Below, one piece after another: positions 1 through 6,632 of a stretch of DNA of 9,298 nt (positions are counted from its first letter, which is position 1; each line of letters opens with the position of its first letter). A program made the position numbers and the translations under genes. The notes under the pieces were generated by a model. It worked only from the letters and a program-made list of their open reading frames with translations. It ran no database searches and had not been told where the DNA came from. Source of the stretch: Desulfurivibrio alkaliphilus (GTDB lineage Bacteria; Desulfobacterota; Desulfobulbia; Desulfobulbales; Desulfurivibrionaceae). The stretch covers positions 1-9,298 of the forward strand of contig DSDS01000034.1 of assembly GCA_011048585.1 (NCBI GenBank), read 5' to 3'.

Positions 1-8
1 ATTTAACG

Positions 9-125
9 GGCTGTAATCGTTCAGCAGTGCCGCAGGTTCGGGCAAGCGGCCAAGCGCCGCGTACCCCGTGTACGTAAGCCTGGCTGATCGCCCGAAGATG
101 CGGTGCTGCTGAACGATTACAAGCC
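9..125. repeat. Long imperfect inverted repeat (palindromic element) upstream of mgtE
   Basis: Almost the whole stretch folds on itself. Positions 13-27 (GTAATCGTTCAGCAG) pair perfectly with 106-120. Pairing continues inward through 28-34/99-105 (two G:T pairs), 37-43/90-96, 47-52/81-86 and 54-55/78-79. A tip hairpin is made by GTAC 61-64 and GTAC 70-73 around a 5-nt loop. GGCT at 9-12 also pairs with AGCC at 122-125 past a one-base bulge at 121. Only a few internal mismatches interrupt about 50 bp of stem. No T-tract follows, so it does not look like an intrinsic terminator. The foot ends 3 nt before the GGGTGGG ribosome-binding site of mgtE. It looks like a dispersed REP/MITE-type palindrome or a structured leader. 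The family is not recognised. Confidence 0.85.
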
Positions 126-140
126 AAAGGGTGGGAATAT

Positions 141-1526
141 ATGCGGAAAGGGCAGAAGCGGGAACTGATCGGCAACGAGGGTAAGATGATCCTGGATACC
201 ATCCGGCGTCTGAACCGGAGGCATGCCGTCGATCATCTGCTGAAGATACTCAAAAAGACCCATCCCGCCGATATCGCCTGGACCTTCCGCCATCTCAGCC
301 CCACTGAACGCCGCAGCATCTTCAATATCATCGCCCAGACCGAGATGGTCGGCGAGTTCCTGAGCGAGCTTGACGAATCGATCATGCTCGAGTTGGTCAG
401 CGACCTGACCCCCCAATATATGTCGGCCATCGTCAAGGAGATGGACAAGGACGACGCCGCCGATCTCCTGGAGGCCCTCCCCGAGGAGATGGCCAACGAG
501 ATTCGCAAACTCATGGGCAAGGCCGACCGGGAGGAGGTGGATGCCCTGCTCCGCTACGATCCGGAGACCGCCGGCGGCCTGATGTCCCCCGATTTCATGG
601 CCTTCGACGAGGAGATGTCGGTGGGGGAGGCGATCAAGAACGTCCAGGAGCGCAGCGAAGAGTCGGAAACCTCCTTCTACCTTTATATCACCCATGGCGA
701 GGAGGGGCAGCTGGCCGGGATCCTCTCCCTGCGGGAATTGCTGCTGCATCCCCCCTATCGCCAGCTCAAAAACGTGATGAACCCCAATGTCATCACCGTT
801 TCCACCACCACCCCCCAGGCCGAAGTGGCCCATATCGTTTCCCAGTACAACTTCCTGGCCGTACCGGTGGTTGATTCATCCTACAAGCTGGTGGGGATCG
901 TCACCGTTGACGACGTGATCGACGTTATCCGGGAGGAGGCCACCGAGGATTTCCTGCGGATGGCCGGGGCGGGCAAGGACCAGGAGATTCTACTCAAGCC
1001 GGTGCTGGAGAACGCCAGAACCCGGGCCCCCTGGCTTTTTGCCACCCTGATGGGCGGGGTGGCCGCCGCCTTCATCATCACCATGTTCGAGGCGGAGCTG
1101 GCCCAGGTTTTGGCCCTGGCCGCTTTTATGCCGGTGGTGGCCGGGATGGGGGGCAATATCGGCACCCAATCCAGCACCATCGTGGTCCGGGGGATCGCCA
1201 CCGGTCGGGTCAATATGGACGCCCTCTTCAAGGTGGTTTTTAAGGAGATGCGGGTGGGGTTGATCCTGGGCCTGACCTATGGGGTTTTTCTCGGGCTGTT
1301 GGCCCGACTGGGTTATGTCGAGCCGGGCCTGCTGGGAGTGGTGGTGGGGTTGTCGGTCCTGCTGGTGATGACCATGGCCGCCACCATCGGCGCTTTTATT
1401 CCCCTGATTCTCCGCCGGCTCAACGTGGATGCCGCCGTGGCCACCGGACCCTTAATCACCACCACCATGGATATTGTCGGGGTGACCGGTTACTTTGTCA
1501 TTGCCAAGTTTCTGCTGGGGCTCTAG
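141..1526 (+). CDS. mgtE: Magnesium transporter MgtE
   Basis: This is a homodimeric inner-membrane Mg2+ channel of the MgtE family. Residues about 20-140 form the acidic alpha-helical MgtE N domain, rich in D/E and with helical repeats ending in an LRYDPETAGGLMSP segment. Residues about 145-205 and 210-265 are the CBS pair, and about 265-295 should be the plug helix. Five membrane segments follow from about residue 297 to the C-terminus. Family signatures are present: PVVAGMGGNIGTQ (331-343) and the last-helix stretch with D430, GPLITTTMD and D444, where the pore aspartate lies in known structures. The length of 461 residues is normal. The ATG at 141 has GGGTGGG 5 nt upstream; an ATG at 186 (residue 16) with GAGGG upstream is a plausible alternative. 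It leads a three-gene cluster, with the next start 2 nt after its stop. In the known family, low cytosolic Mg2+ opens the channel through the N and CBS domains. Confidence 0.95.
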   Translation: MRKGQKRELIGNEGKMILDTIRRLNRRHAVDHLLKILKKTHPADIAWTFRHLSPTERRSIFNIIAQTEMVGEFLSELDESIMLELVSDLTPQYMSAIVKEMDKDDAADLLEALPEEMANEIRKLMGKADREEVDALLRYDPETAGGLMSPDFMAFDEEMSVGEAIKNVQERSEESETSFYLYITHGEEGQLAGILSLRELLLHPPYRQLKNVMNPNVITVSTTTPQAEVAHIVSQYNFLAVPVVDSSYKLVGIVTVDDVIDVIREEATEDFLRMAGAGKDQEILLKPVLENARTRAPWLFATLMGGVAAAFIITMFEAELAQVLALAAFMPVVAGMGGNIGTQSSTIVVRGIATGRVNMDALFKVVFKEMRVGLILGLTYGVFLGLLARLGYVEPGLLGVVVGLSVLLVMTMAATIGAFIPLILRRLNVDAAVATGPLITTTMDIVGVTGYFVIAKFLLGL

Positions 1527-1528
1527 CC

Positions 1529-2647
1529 ATGACCGCCCCGCGTCTTGCCCGCCCCGCCCGGCGGGTTCCGATCCTGCTGCTGCTGCTGGCGATCTTCGGT
1601 GGCTGGTGGTGGTTTTTTCAGGATCGAAGCCAGCCGCCCCCTCCGGTGGAGCCCCGGCCGGTTGTGGCCCGGGGAGATCTGGCCGAGGCGGAAAAGACCT
1701 CCATTGAAATTTTCCGCTCCTCCTCGCCCGCCGTGGTCTTTATCACCACCATCGAGTTGCGGCGCAGTCTGTTTACCCTCAATGTCTACGAGTTGCCTCG
1801 GGGGACCGGTTCCGGCTTTATCTGGGATCAGCAGGGGCATATCGTTACCAATTTCCATGTGATCGAGGACGCCAACCGGGTGGAGGTGACCTTGGCCGAT
1901 CAGAGTTCCTGGCCGGGGCGGGTGGTCGGGGTGGCTCCGGACAAGGACCTGGCCGTGCTGCGGATCGACGCGCCGGTGGACAAGCTGACCCCCCTGCCGG
2001 TGGGGCAATCGGCCAACCTGCTGGTCGGCCAGCAGGTATACGCCATCGGCAACCCCTTCGGCCTGGATCAGACCATGACCTCGGGAATAGTTTCCGCCCT
2101 GGGCCGGGAGATCAGGGCGGTTACCGGCCGCACCATCCAGGGCGTGATCCAGACCGACGCCGCCATCAACCCAGGCAACTCGGGCGGCCCCCTGCTGGAC
2201 AGCGCCGGTCGGCTGATCGGGGTCAACACCGCCATCTACAGCCCCTCCGGAGGGAGTGCCGGGATCGGGTTCGCGGTTCCGGTGGACGTGGTTAACCGGG
2301 TGGTGCCCGAGATCATCGCCCATGGCCGCCTGATCCAGCCTGGCCTGGGGGTGACGGTGGCCCATGAACAGCTGACCCGCCGGCTGGGGGTGGCGGAGGG
2401 GATCCTGATTGTCAATATTCGCCCGGGCAGCGCCGCCGAGACCGCCGGGTTGCGCGGAACCAGGCAGGTGGCCGGCGAGCTGGTGCTGGGGGATATAATC
2501 ATCGGTGTGGCCGGCAACCGGGTGCGCACCTTCGATGATCTGCGCAATATCTTCGACCGTTACCGGGTAGGGGATGAAGTGGAGTTGACGATTATTCGCG
2601 GGGGCCAGCCCCGCTCGCTTTGGGTTGTGTTGGAAGAGGTGGGCTGA
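1529..2647 (+). CDS. DegS/HtrA-like membrane-anchored serine protease with one PDZ domain
   Basis: This is a trypsin-fold S1C protease of 372 residues. A short basic N-terminus is followed by a hydrophobic segment (about 13-30, ending WWWFF) and a Pro-rich linker (35-44), so the catalytic part should face the periplasm on a single membrane anchor. The catalytic triad is H110 (in TNFHVIEDA), D140 (PDKDLAVL) and S218 (NPGNSGGPLL). One PDZ domain covers about 268-370, including the GLGV binding-loop region, PGSAAETAGLR and GDIIIGV. The architecture of anchor, protease and one PDZ matches DegS-like or HhoB-like proteins rather than two-PDZ DegP. By family knowledge its role is periplasmic protein quality control or cleavage of an envelope stress regulator; no RseA-like substrate is visible here. 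The ATG lies 2 nt after the mgtE stop, and the next gene begins 2 nt after this stop, indicating translational coupling. The exact subgroup is uncertain. Confidence 0.93.
   Translation: MTAPRLARPARRVPILLLLLAIFGGWWWFFQDRSQPPPPVEPRPVVARGDLAEAEKTSIEIFRSSSPAVVFITTIELRRSLFTLNVYELPRGTGSGFIWDQQGHIVTNFHVIEDANRVEVTLADQSSWPGRVVGVAPDKDLAVLRIDAPVDKLTPLPVGQSANLLVGQQVYAIGNPFGLDQTMTSGIVSALGREIRAVTGRTIQGVIQTDAAINPGNSGGPLLDSAGRLIGVNTAIYSPSGGSAGIGFAVPVDVVNRVVPEIIAHGRLIQPGLGVTVAHEQLTRRLGVAEGILIVNIRPGSAAETAGLRGTRQVAGELVLGDIIIGVAGNRVRTFDDLRNIFDRYRVGDEVELTIIRGGQPRSLWVVLEEVG
2635..2641 (+). promoter_or_regulatory. Ribosome-binding site deciding the GTG start at 2650
   Basis: AGAGGTG lies 8 nt before the GTG at 2650, inside the last codons of the protease gene. 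It closely matches the anti-Shine-Dalgarno complement. This supports GTG 2650 over the in-frame TTG at 2620, which has no comparable site. Confidence 0.7.
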
Positions 2648-2649
2648 GC

Positions 2650-4008
2650 GTGAACTGGTGGACCAAAGCCCTTAAAAGTCTGGTCTCTCCCGATCAACAG
2701 GATCGACTGGATCTCTTTCGGATTTTTCCCAGCATCCGGCGTTTTCTGGCGGCCCGTCACAACTACGCCTACATGCGGATCGCCAGTGATCTGCTCTTTT
2801 TGCTGGTGTTGATCTTCGGCATTTTCGGTCCCCGCGATCCCGAACGCAATATCGTGGTGTTTCTAAGCTGGGGAGTGATCTGGCCGGCCATCGTGTTGAG
2901 CTGGTTCTTTGTCGGCCGGATGTGGTGCGGGGTTTGTCCCTTTCCCGGCCTGGGCGTTTTCCTTCAGAACAAGGGGCTGACTCTTAATTTGCCGGTCCCG
3001 CGCTTTTTGCAGAAATATGGGGTTTATGCCTCGGTTTTTCTGCTGGCCCTGATCATCTGGATTGAGGTGGTGCTCGGCCTGGACCGTTCACCAATGGGCA
3101 CCGCCATCTTTTTGCTCTCCATCACCTTCGGCGCCTTTCTGCTCTCCGTCCTTTTCCCCGGTCAGGCCTGGTGTCGCCACCTCTGTCCCCTGGGCCGGAT
3201 CAGCGGCGCCGCCGCCACCCTGTCGATTACCGAATTCCGGCCCGACCACGATAAATGCCGGGGCTGCACCACCTTCGCCTGCAAGAGGGGGGCTCCGGGC
3301 AAGCGGGGCTGCCCGGTCTATCTGGGGGCCTTCAACGTCCAGAACAACCTCCACTGCCTGGTCTGCGGCCACTGTCTGCCAGCCTGCGATCGCGACTCTC
3401 CCCAGTTGCTGTTGCGCAACCCCTATTCGGAGTTGATTCGCAACAAGGGTCGCTACATCACCTGCACCTATATCGTACCTTTCCTTATCGGCTCCCAGCT
3501 GGCCCGTTTTTTTCGTGAAACCCCCGGCTACGGCCATCTCCAGGCCCTGCTCGGACTTTCCGACGCGGTGCTGTTCAGTGTTTTGCTGGTGCTGGGCTTC
3601 GGGGTGGTGCTGGGGGTGATCAGCTACGGCTCCCGGCTGTTCGGAATCACCGAAGATCCGATGGTTGGCAGGTTCGCACCCATGGTCCCGATTCTGATCC
3701 CCCTGGCGTTTTGCGGGGAGCTGGTCTATCGGATGTACTATTTCACCGGCGGGCTGGGGAACTTCCTGCCCACCGCCGGGCGTCAGTTCGGTTTGCAGTT
3801 TTTAGAGAAACTGCAGTTCACGGTGCCCGAATTTCCAGTTCAGATCCTGGCCGCCGTCTTTATGCTCAACGGCACCATCGCCGGCTGTTACATCCTCTGG
3901 CAATATTGTCTGCATGACTTCTCCGGGCTGGTGAGGTTTCGCAATTTTCTGGGGATCAACCTGCTGATCATTACCCTGCTGATTGCCTATCTGGTGGTAA
4001 TTTTTTAA
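2650..4008 (+). CDS. Polytopic 4Fe-4S membrane protein, NapH/NosR/YccM-like
   Basis: This is a 452-residue integral membrane iron-sulfur protein, probably an electron-transfer component linking the quinone pool to a partner. A soluble N-terminal stretch (1-38) precedes about four membrane helices (roughly 41-60, 68-91, 123-144, 151-171). Two juxtamembrane motifs resemble the CxxxCP motifs of NapH and NosR: C93-x2-C96-P and C175-x3-C179-P. A ferredoxin-like insert follows: C203-x2-C206-x4-C211-x9-C221-P, then C236-x2-C239-x2-C242-x3-C246. A second block of about four or five helices runs from about 270 to 452. I chose the GTG at 2650 because AGAGGTG at 2635-2641 sits at the right distance and the start follows the protease stop by 2 nt. 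A TTG at 2620 would add 10 residues and overlap the protease gene. No FMN-binding or terminal-reductase gene is adjacent, so the partner is unknown. The superfamily call is firm; the specific role is not. Confidence 0.88.
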   Translation: MNWWTKALKSLVSPDQQDRLDLFRIFPSIRRFLAARHNYAYMRIASDLLFLLVLIFGIFGPRDPERNIVVFLSWGVIWPAIVLSWFFVGRMWCGVCPFPGLGVFLQNKGLTLNLPVPRFLQKYGVYASVFLLALIIWIEVVLGLDRSPMGTAIFLLSITFGAFLLSVLFPGQAWCRHLCPLGRISGAAATLSITEFRPDHDKCRGCTTFACKRGAPGKRGCPVYLGAFNVQNNLHCLVCGHCLPACDRDSPQLLLRNPYSELIRNKGRYITCTYIVPFLIGSQLARFFRETPGYGHLQALLGLSDAVLFSVLLVLGFGVVLGVISYGSRLFGITEDPMVGRFAPMVPILIPLAFCGELVYRMYYFTGGLGNFLPTAGRQFGLQFLEKLQFTVPEFPVQILAAVFMLNGTIAGCYILWQYCLHDFSGLVRFRNFLGINLLIITLLIAYLVVIF

Positions 4009-4009
4009 A

Positions 4010-5059
4010 TTACTTCAGACGGCTGAGCTGCCGGAGAAAGTCCGCCCGCTTTTTTTTGGCCAGTTCCCGCATATCCTTGATCTGGTCCGATTCGTCGATG
4101 ATTTCGCGGCCGACGATCTCTTCGATCACGTCTTCCAGGCTGATCACCCCGGTGAAACCGCCGTATTCGTCCACCACCGCGAAGAGATGGCGGCGCATTT
4201 CGAAAAAATTGAGCAGCACCTTGGTCAGGCGGGCCGATTCGGGTACGAAATGGATCGGGTGCATCAGCTCTTTGAGCCGGACCTGATCCCGGTCGGCGGC
4301 GGCGCTGAGCAGCACGTCCTTGCGCAGCACGATGCCCACGATATTGTCCGGCTCCTGATCGTAAACCGGGACCCGGCTGTGGAAGTTCCACTTTTTTTCA
4401 AACTCCCGGGCCTGGCTCACGGTTAGGTTGGCGTCCAGGGTGAAGGTGACGGTGCGGGGGGTCATCGCTTCCCGCACCCTTTTGTGGCGCAGCTCCAGGA
4501 TGTTGGTGATTACGCTGGCCTCCTGGGCGCCGATGGCCCCGGATTTCTGGCTGATGGCGGCAAAAGCCGCCACCTCCTTGGCCGAGATCAAAATCTCGTC
4601 ATCCTTGCCTCTTCCCAGCCAGTGGGTGATCCCGTGGATCAGCCACACCGCCGGGGCCAGCAGCTTGACCAGCAGGTCGAGGGGCAGGGCAATCAGGGGA
4701 GCCAGGAATTTGGCGTAGGTAACGCCCAGGGTTTTGGGCAGAATTTCGGAGAAGAGCAGGATGCTGGCGGTGAAAGCGGCGAAAAACCACACCAGGTGCT
4801 GTTCACCGAAGACCACGGCGGCGGCGGCGCCGGCCACCGCCGCCCCGGCGGTATTGGCAATGGTGTTCAGGGTGAGGATGGCGGTGATCGGCTTGTGGAT
4901 CTCCTTTTTCAGCCGCTTCAAAACCTTGCCGGAATAGCGGCGCTGGGCCAGCAGTTCCACCCGGCTTTGGGGCACCGAGTATAAAACCGCCTCAAAGACG
5001 CTGCAGAGAGCCGAAACCACCAGGGCGAAGCCGACCGCCAGGATAAGCTGGGTAAGCAC
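4010..5059 (-). CDS. CNNM/DUF21 transmembrane protein with CBS pair (HlyC/CorC-like family)
   Basis: This is a 349-residue membrane protein of the bacterial CNNM (DUF21) family, whose studied members move or regulate Mg2+ or other divalent cations. The DUF21 transmembrane domain covers about 1-150. It carries the small-residue N-terminal helix SALCSVFEAVLYS, the NTIANTAGAAVAGA segment (65-78) and the conserved SEILPKTLG motif (E105, P108, K109). A CBS pair follows: CBS1 at about 195-255 (MTPRT through GIVLRKDVL) and CBS2 at about 262-320 (MHPIHFVPE through GVISLEDVIEEIVGREI). The protein ends soon after the usual EI-DE-D tail, so the C-terminal CorC_HlyC domain of longer relatives is absent. 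The GTG start at 5059 is chosen because GGAGG lies 5 nt before it and the protein then begins like its family. An in-frame upstream extension to 5230 would add 57 residues and overlap divergent pepA. It is probably transcribed alone, and its stop is 1 nt from the iron-sulfur gene stop. Confidence 0.9.
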   Translation of the reverse strand: MLTQLILAVGFALVVSALCSVFEAVLYSVPQSRVELLAQRRYSGKVLKRLKKEIHKPITAILTLNTIANTAGAAVAGAAAAVVFGEQHLVWFFAAFTASILLFSEILPKTLGVTYAKFLAPLIALPLDLLVKLLAPAVWLIHGITHWLGRGKDDEILISAKEVAAFAAISQKSGAIGAQEASVITNILELRHKRVREAMTPRTVTFTLDANLTVSQAREFEKKWNFHSRVPVYDQEPDNIVGIVLRKDVLLSAAADRDQVRLKELMHPIHFVPESARLTKVLLNFFEMRRHLFAVVDEYGGFTGVISLEDVIEEIVGREIIDESDQIKDMRELAKKKRADFLRQLSRLK

Positions 5060-5165
5060 GTAAACCTCCAGGTTTAAAAGTGGAAAACGAAAGATGGCCA
5101 GAGCTAAGGAGCTATTTACCATACTCCGGATAAATTGACAGCCAGAGGAGTTAAAGGGAGGAAGG
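5060..5165. promoter_or_regulatory. Divergent spacer between the CNNM gene and pepA
   Basis: This is about 105 bp of relatively AT-rich DNA between two divergent starts, so both promoters should lie here. A TTGACA hexamer occurs at 5135-5140 (+), but no good -10 box lies 16-18 bp downstream of it. It also ends only 25 bp from the pepA start. The pepA ribosome-binding site GGGAGG is at 5156-5161. No operator palindrome was recognised. Confidence 0.5.
5065..5069 (-). promoter_or_regulatory. Ribosome-binding site deciding the GTG start of the CNNM gene
   Basis: Read on the minus strand, GGAGG is followed by TTTAC and then GTG at 5059, a near-ideal 5-nt spacing. This fixes a start downstream of two in-frame ATG candidates (5230 and 5122). 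It leaves the region up to pepA as a true divergent spacer. Confidence 0.75.
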
Positions 5166-6632
5166 ATGATGATCGCGATCAGCACTACCAGTTCGGGCAA
5201 AATCAGCGGGGACACCCTGCTCTGTTTCATCAGGGGAGGGACAGCGACCCTGGAGGCTCCCGGTTGCCCACCGGCGGCGGCGGAGTGTTTGCGGCAGGCC
5301 GGGGAGAGCGGTGATTTTCTGGCCCGCGAGGGCCAGGTTTATGTGGCCCCTGCCGCGGAGCCCCGGCGGATTGTCTTGGTGGGACTGGGCCCCGATGCGC
5401 CCGATGAAGAGGGCTGGCGTCTGGCCGGCGGGACGGCGGTGGCGGCCCTGCTCAAAACCGGGGCGGCCAAGGTGACCGCCCTGCTGCCCCCTTTCGTGGC
5501 TAAGCCGGGGCCGGCGGCGGCCGCCTTGACCGAAGGGTTGCTGCTTGGCTCCTATCGTTTCACCAAATACCAAAGCGGACCCGACCCCGAGGAGCCGGCT
5601 CCCGCCCTGGCTGCCGTGGAGATCAGCGGACCCCGGGGGATCGGGCCGGCGGTGCGCCGGGCGGTGACGGTGGCCCGGGCGGTGGCGGGGGCCCGGGATA
5701 TGGCCAATGAGCCCGGCAATGGCTGGACCCCGGAAGAGTTTGCTCGCCGAGCCCGGGAGCTGGCGGCAAAGCATGAGCTGCGGCTGAAAGTCCTGGACCT
5801 TAAGGCGATGCGCAAGCTGGGCATGGGCGGCATCGTTGGGGTCAACCAGGGGTCGGCTCAGCCCCCTCGGCTGGTGATTCTTGAGTACCGGGCCGCGGCC
5901 AAAAAGGTTCCCACCCTGCTGCTGGTGGGCAAGGGGCTGACCTTCGACTCCGGCGGGATCTCACTGAAGCCGGGCAGCGGCATGGAAGAGATGAAATATG
6001 ACATGTGCGGCGGGGCGGCGGTTCTGGCGGCCATGGAAGTGGTGGGGCAGGAAAAGCCCCGCGGGGTCAACGTGGTGGCCATGGTGCCCGCCACCGAGAA
6101 CCTGCCGGGTCCGGCGGCCCTTAAGCCCGGTGATATCATTAAGCAGTATGGCGGTAAAACCGTGGAGGTGATCAATACCGACGCTGAGGGGCGCCTGATC
6201 ATGGCCGACTCTTTAGCCTACGGGGTGGAAAAGTTCCGGCCGGATCTGGTGGTGGATCTGGCCACCTTGACCGGCGCGGTGATTATCGCTCTGGGGCATC
6301 ACCGGGCCGGTCTGTTGGGCAATGACGATCAGTGGTGCGACCGGGTGCTGGCAGCGGGGGCCAGGGCGGGAGAACCGGCGTGGCGCCTGCCCTTGGGGCC
6401 GGAATACCGTAAACAGCTTAAATCCAGGGTGGCCGACCTGAAAAATGTCGACAAACGTGATGCCGGCACCATCCTGGCGGCGGCCTTTCTCCAGGAGTTC
6501 GTGGGCGCCACCCCATGGGTGCATCTGGATATCGCCGGCACGGCCTGGAATTTTACCGAAAAGTCCTACGTGCCCAAGGGGCCTTCCGGTTTCGGGGTCC
6601 GCACCCTGGTGGAACTGATCCGTAGTTTTTAG
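5166..6632 (+). CDS. pepA: Leucyl aminopeptidase (M17 family, cytosol aminopeptidase)
   Basis: This is a cytosolic dinuclear metal exopeptidase that removes N-terminal residues from peptides; the family is a homohexamer. It has 488 residues, the usual length. The N-terminal domain (about 1-160) is variable, and the catalytic domain covers about 170-488. The hallmark NTDAEGRL is at 337-344. Metal and catalytic residues of the family are all visible: K256 and D261 (VGKGLTFDSGG), K268 (SLKPG), D279 (KYDMCGGA), D339, E341 and R343. The segment NEPGNGWTPEEFA (181-193) matches the family NEP-N--TP motif. The ATG at 5166 is followed at once by a second ATG at 5169. GGGAGG at 5156-5161 spaces slightly better to 5169, so the mature start could be either. 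It is divergent from the CNNM gene and overlaps the chemoreceptor gene by 4 nt at the 3' end. E. coli PepA also acts as a DNA-binding protein; nothing here shows that role. It is most likely a plain peptidase. Confidence 0.96.
   Translation: MMIAISTTSSGKISGDTLLCFIRGGTATLEAPGCPPAAAECLRQAGESGDFLAREGQVYVAPAAEPRRIVLVGLGPDAPDEEGWRLAGGTAVAALLKTGAAKVTALLPPFVAKPGPAAAALTEGLLLGSYRFTKYQSGPDPEEPAPALAAVEISGPRGIGPAVRRAVTVARAVAGARDMANEPGNGWTPEEFARRARELAAKHELRLKVLDLKAMRKLGMGGIVGVNQGSAQPPRLVILEYRAAAKKVPTLLLVGKGLTFDSGGISLKPGSGMEEMKYDMCGGAAVLAAMEVVGQEKPRGVNVVAMVPATENLPGPAALKPGDIIKQYGGKTVEVINTDAEGRLIMADSLAYGVEKFRPDLVVDLATLTGAVIIALGHHRAGLLGNDDQWCDRVLAAGARAGEPAWRLPLGPEYRKQLKSRVADLKNVDKRDAGTILAAAFLQEFVGATPWVHLDIAGTAWNFTEKSYVPKGPSGFGVRTLVELIRSF

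Noticed and set aside
1..130. Integron attC-like site: ATTTAAC at 1-7 fits RYYYAAC and is followed by a long palindrome.
   Set aside because: The matching GTTRRRY box at the far end is absent (the sequence there is AGCCAAAGGGT), the stem is longer and more complete than usual, and no cassette or integrase is present.
1..140. M-box magnesium riboswitch upstream of mgtE.
   Set aside because: The region is one long hairpin and does not show the multi-helix M-box architecture or its conserved loops.
117..833. Antisense open frame of 238 codons opposite mgtE.
   Set aside because: It is a GC-skew shadow of mgtE, with His/Gly-rich composition, no ribosome-binding site and no recognisable domain.
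1523..2365. Antisense open frame of 280 codons opposite the protease gene.
   Set aside because: Its composition (His, Gly, Arg, Gln) is typical of a shadow frame, and the sense strand has the full protease triad and PDZ domain.
4050..4057. Run of eight A residues (minus strand) near the end of the CNNM gene as a programmed slippage site.
   Set aside because: It is close to the stop, encodes an ordinary KKK in a basic tail, and shows no stimulatory structure or meaningful alternative frame.
5135..5140. TTGACA as the -35 box of pepA.
   Set aside because: No TATAAT-like box lies 16-18 bp downstream; that position is occupied by the purine-rich ribosome-binding site.
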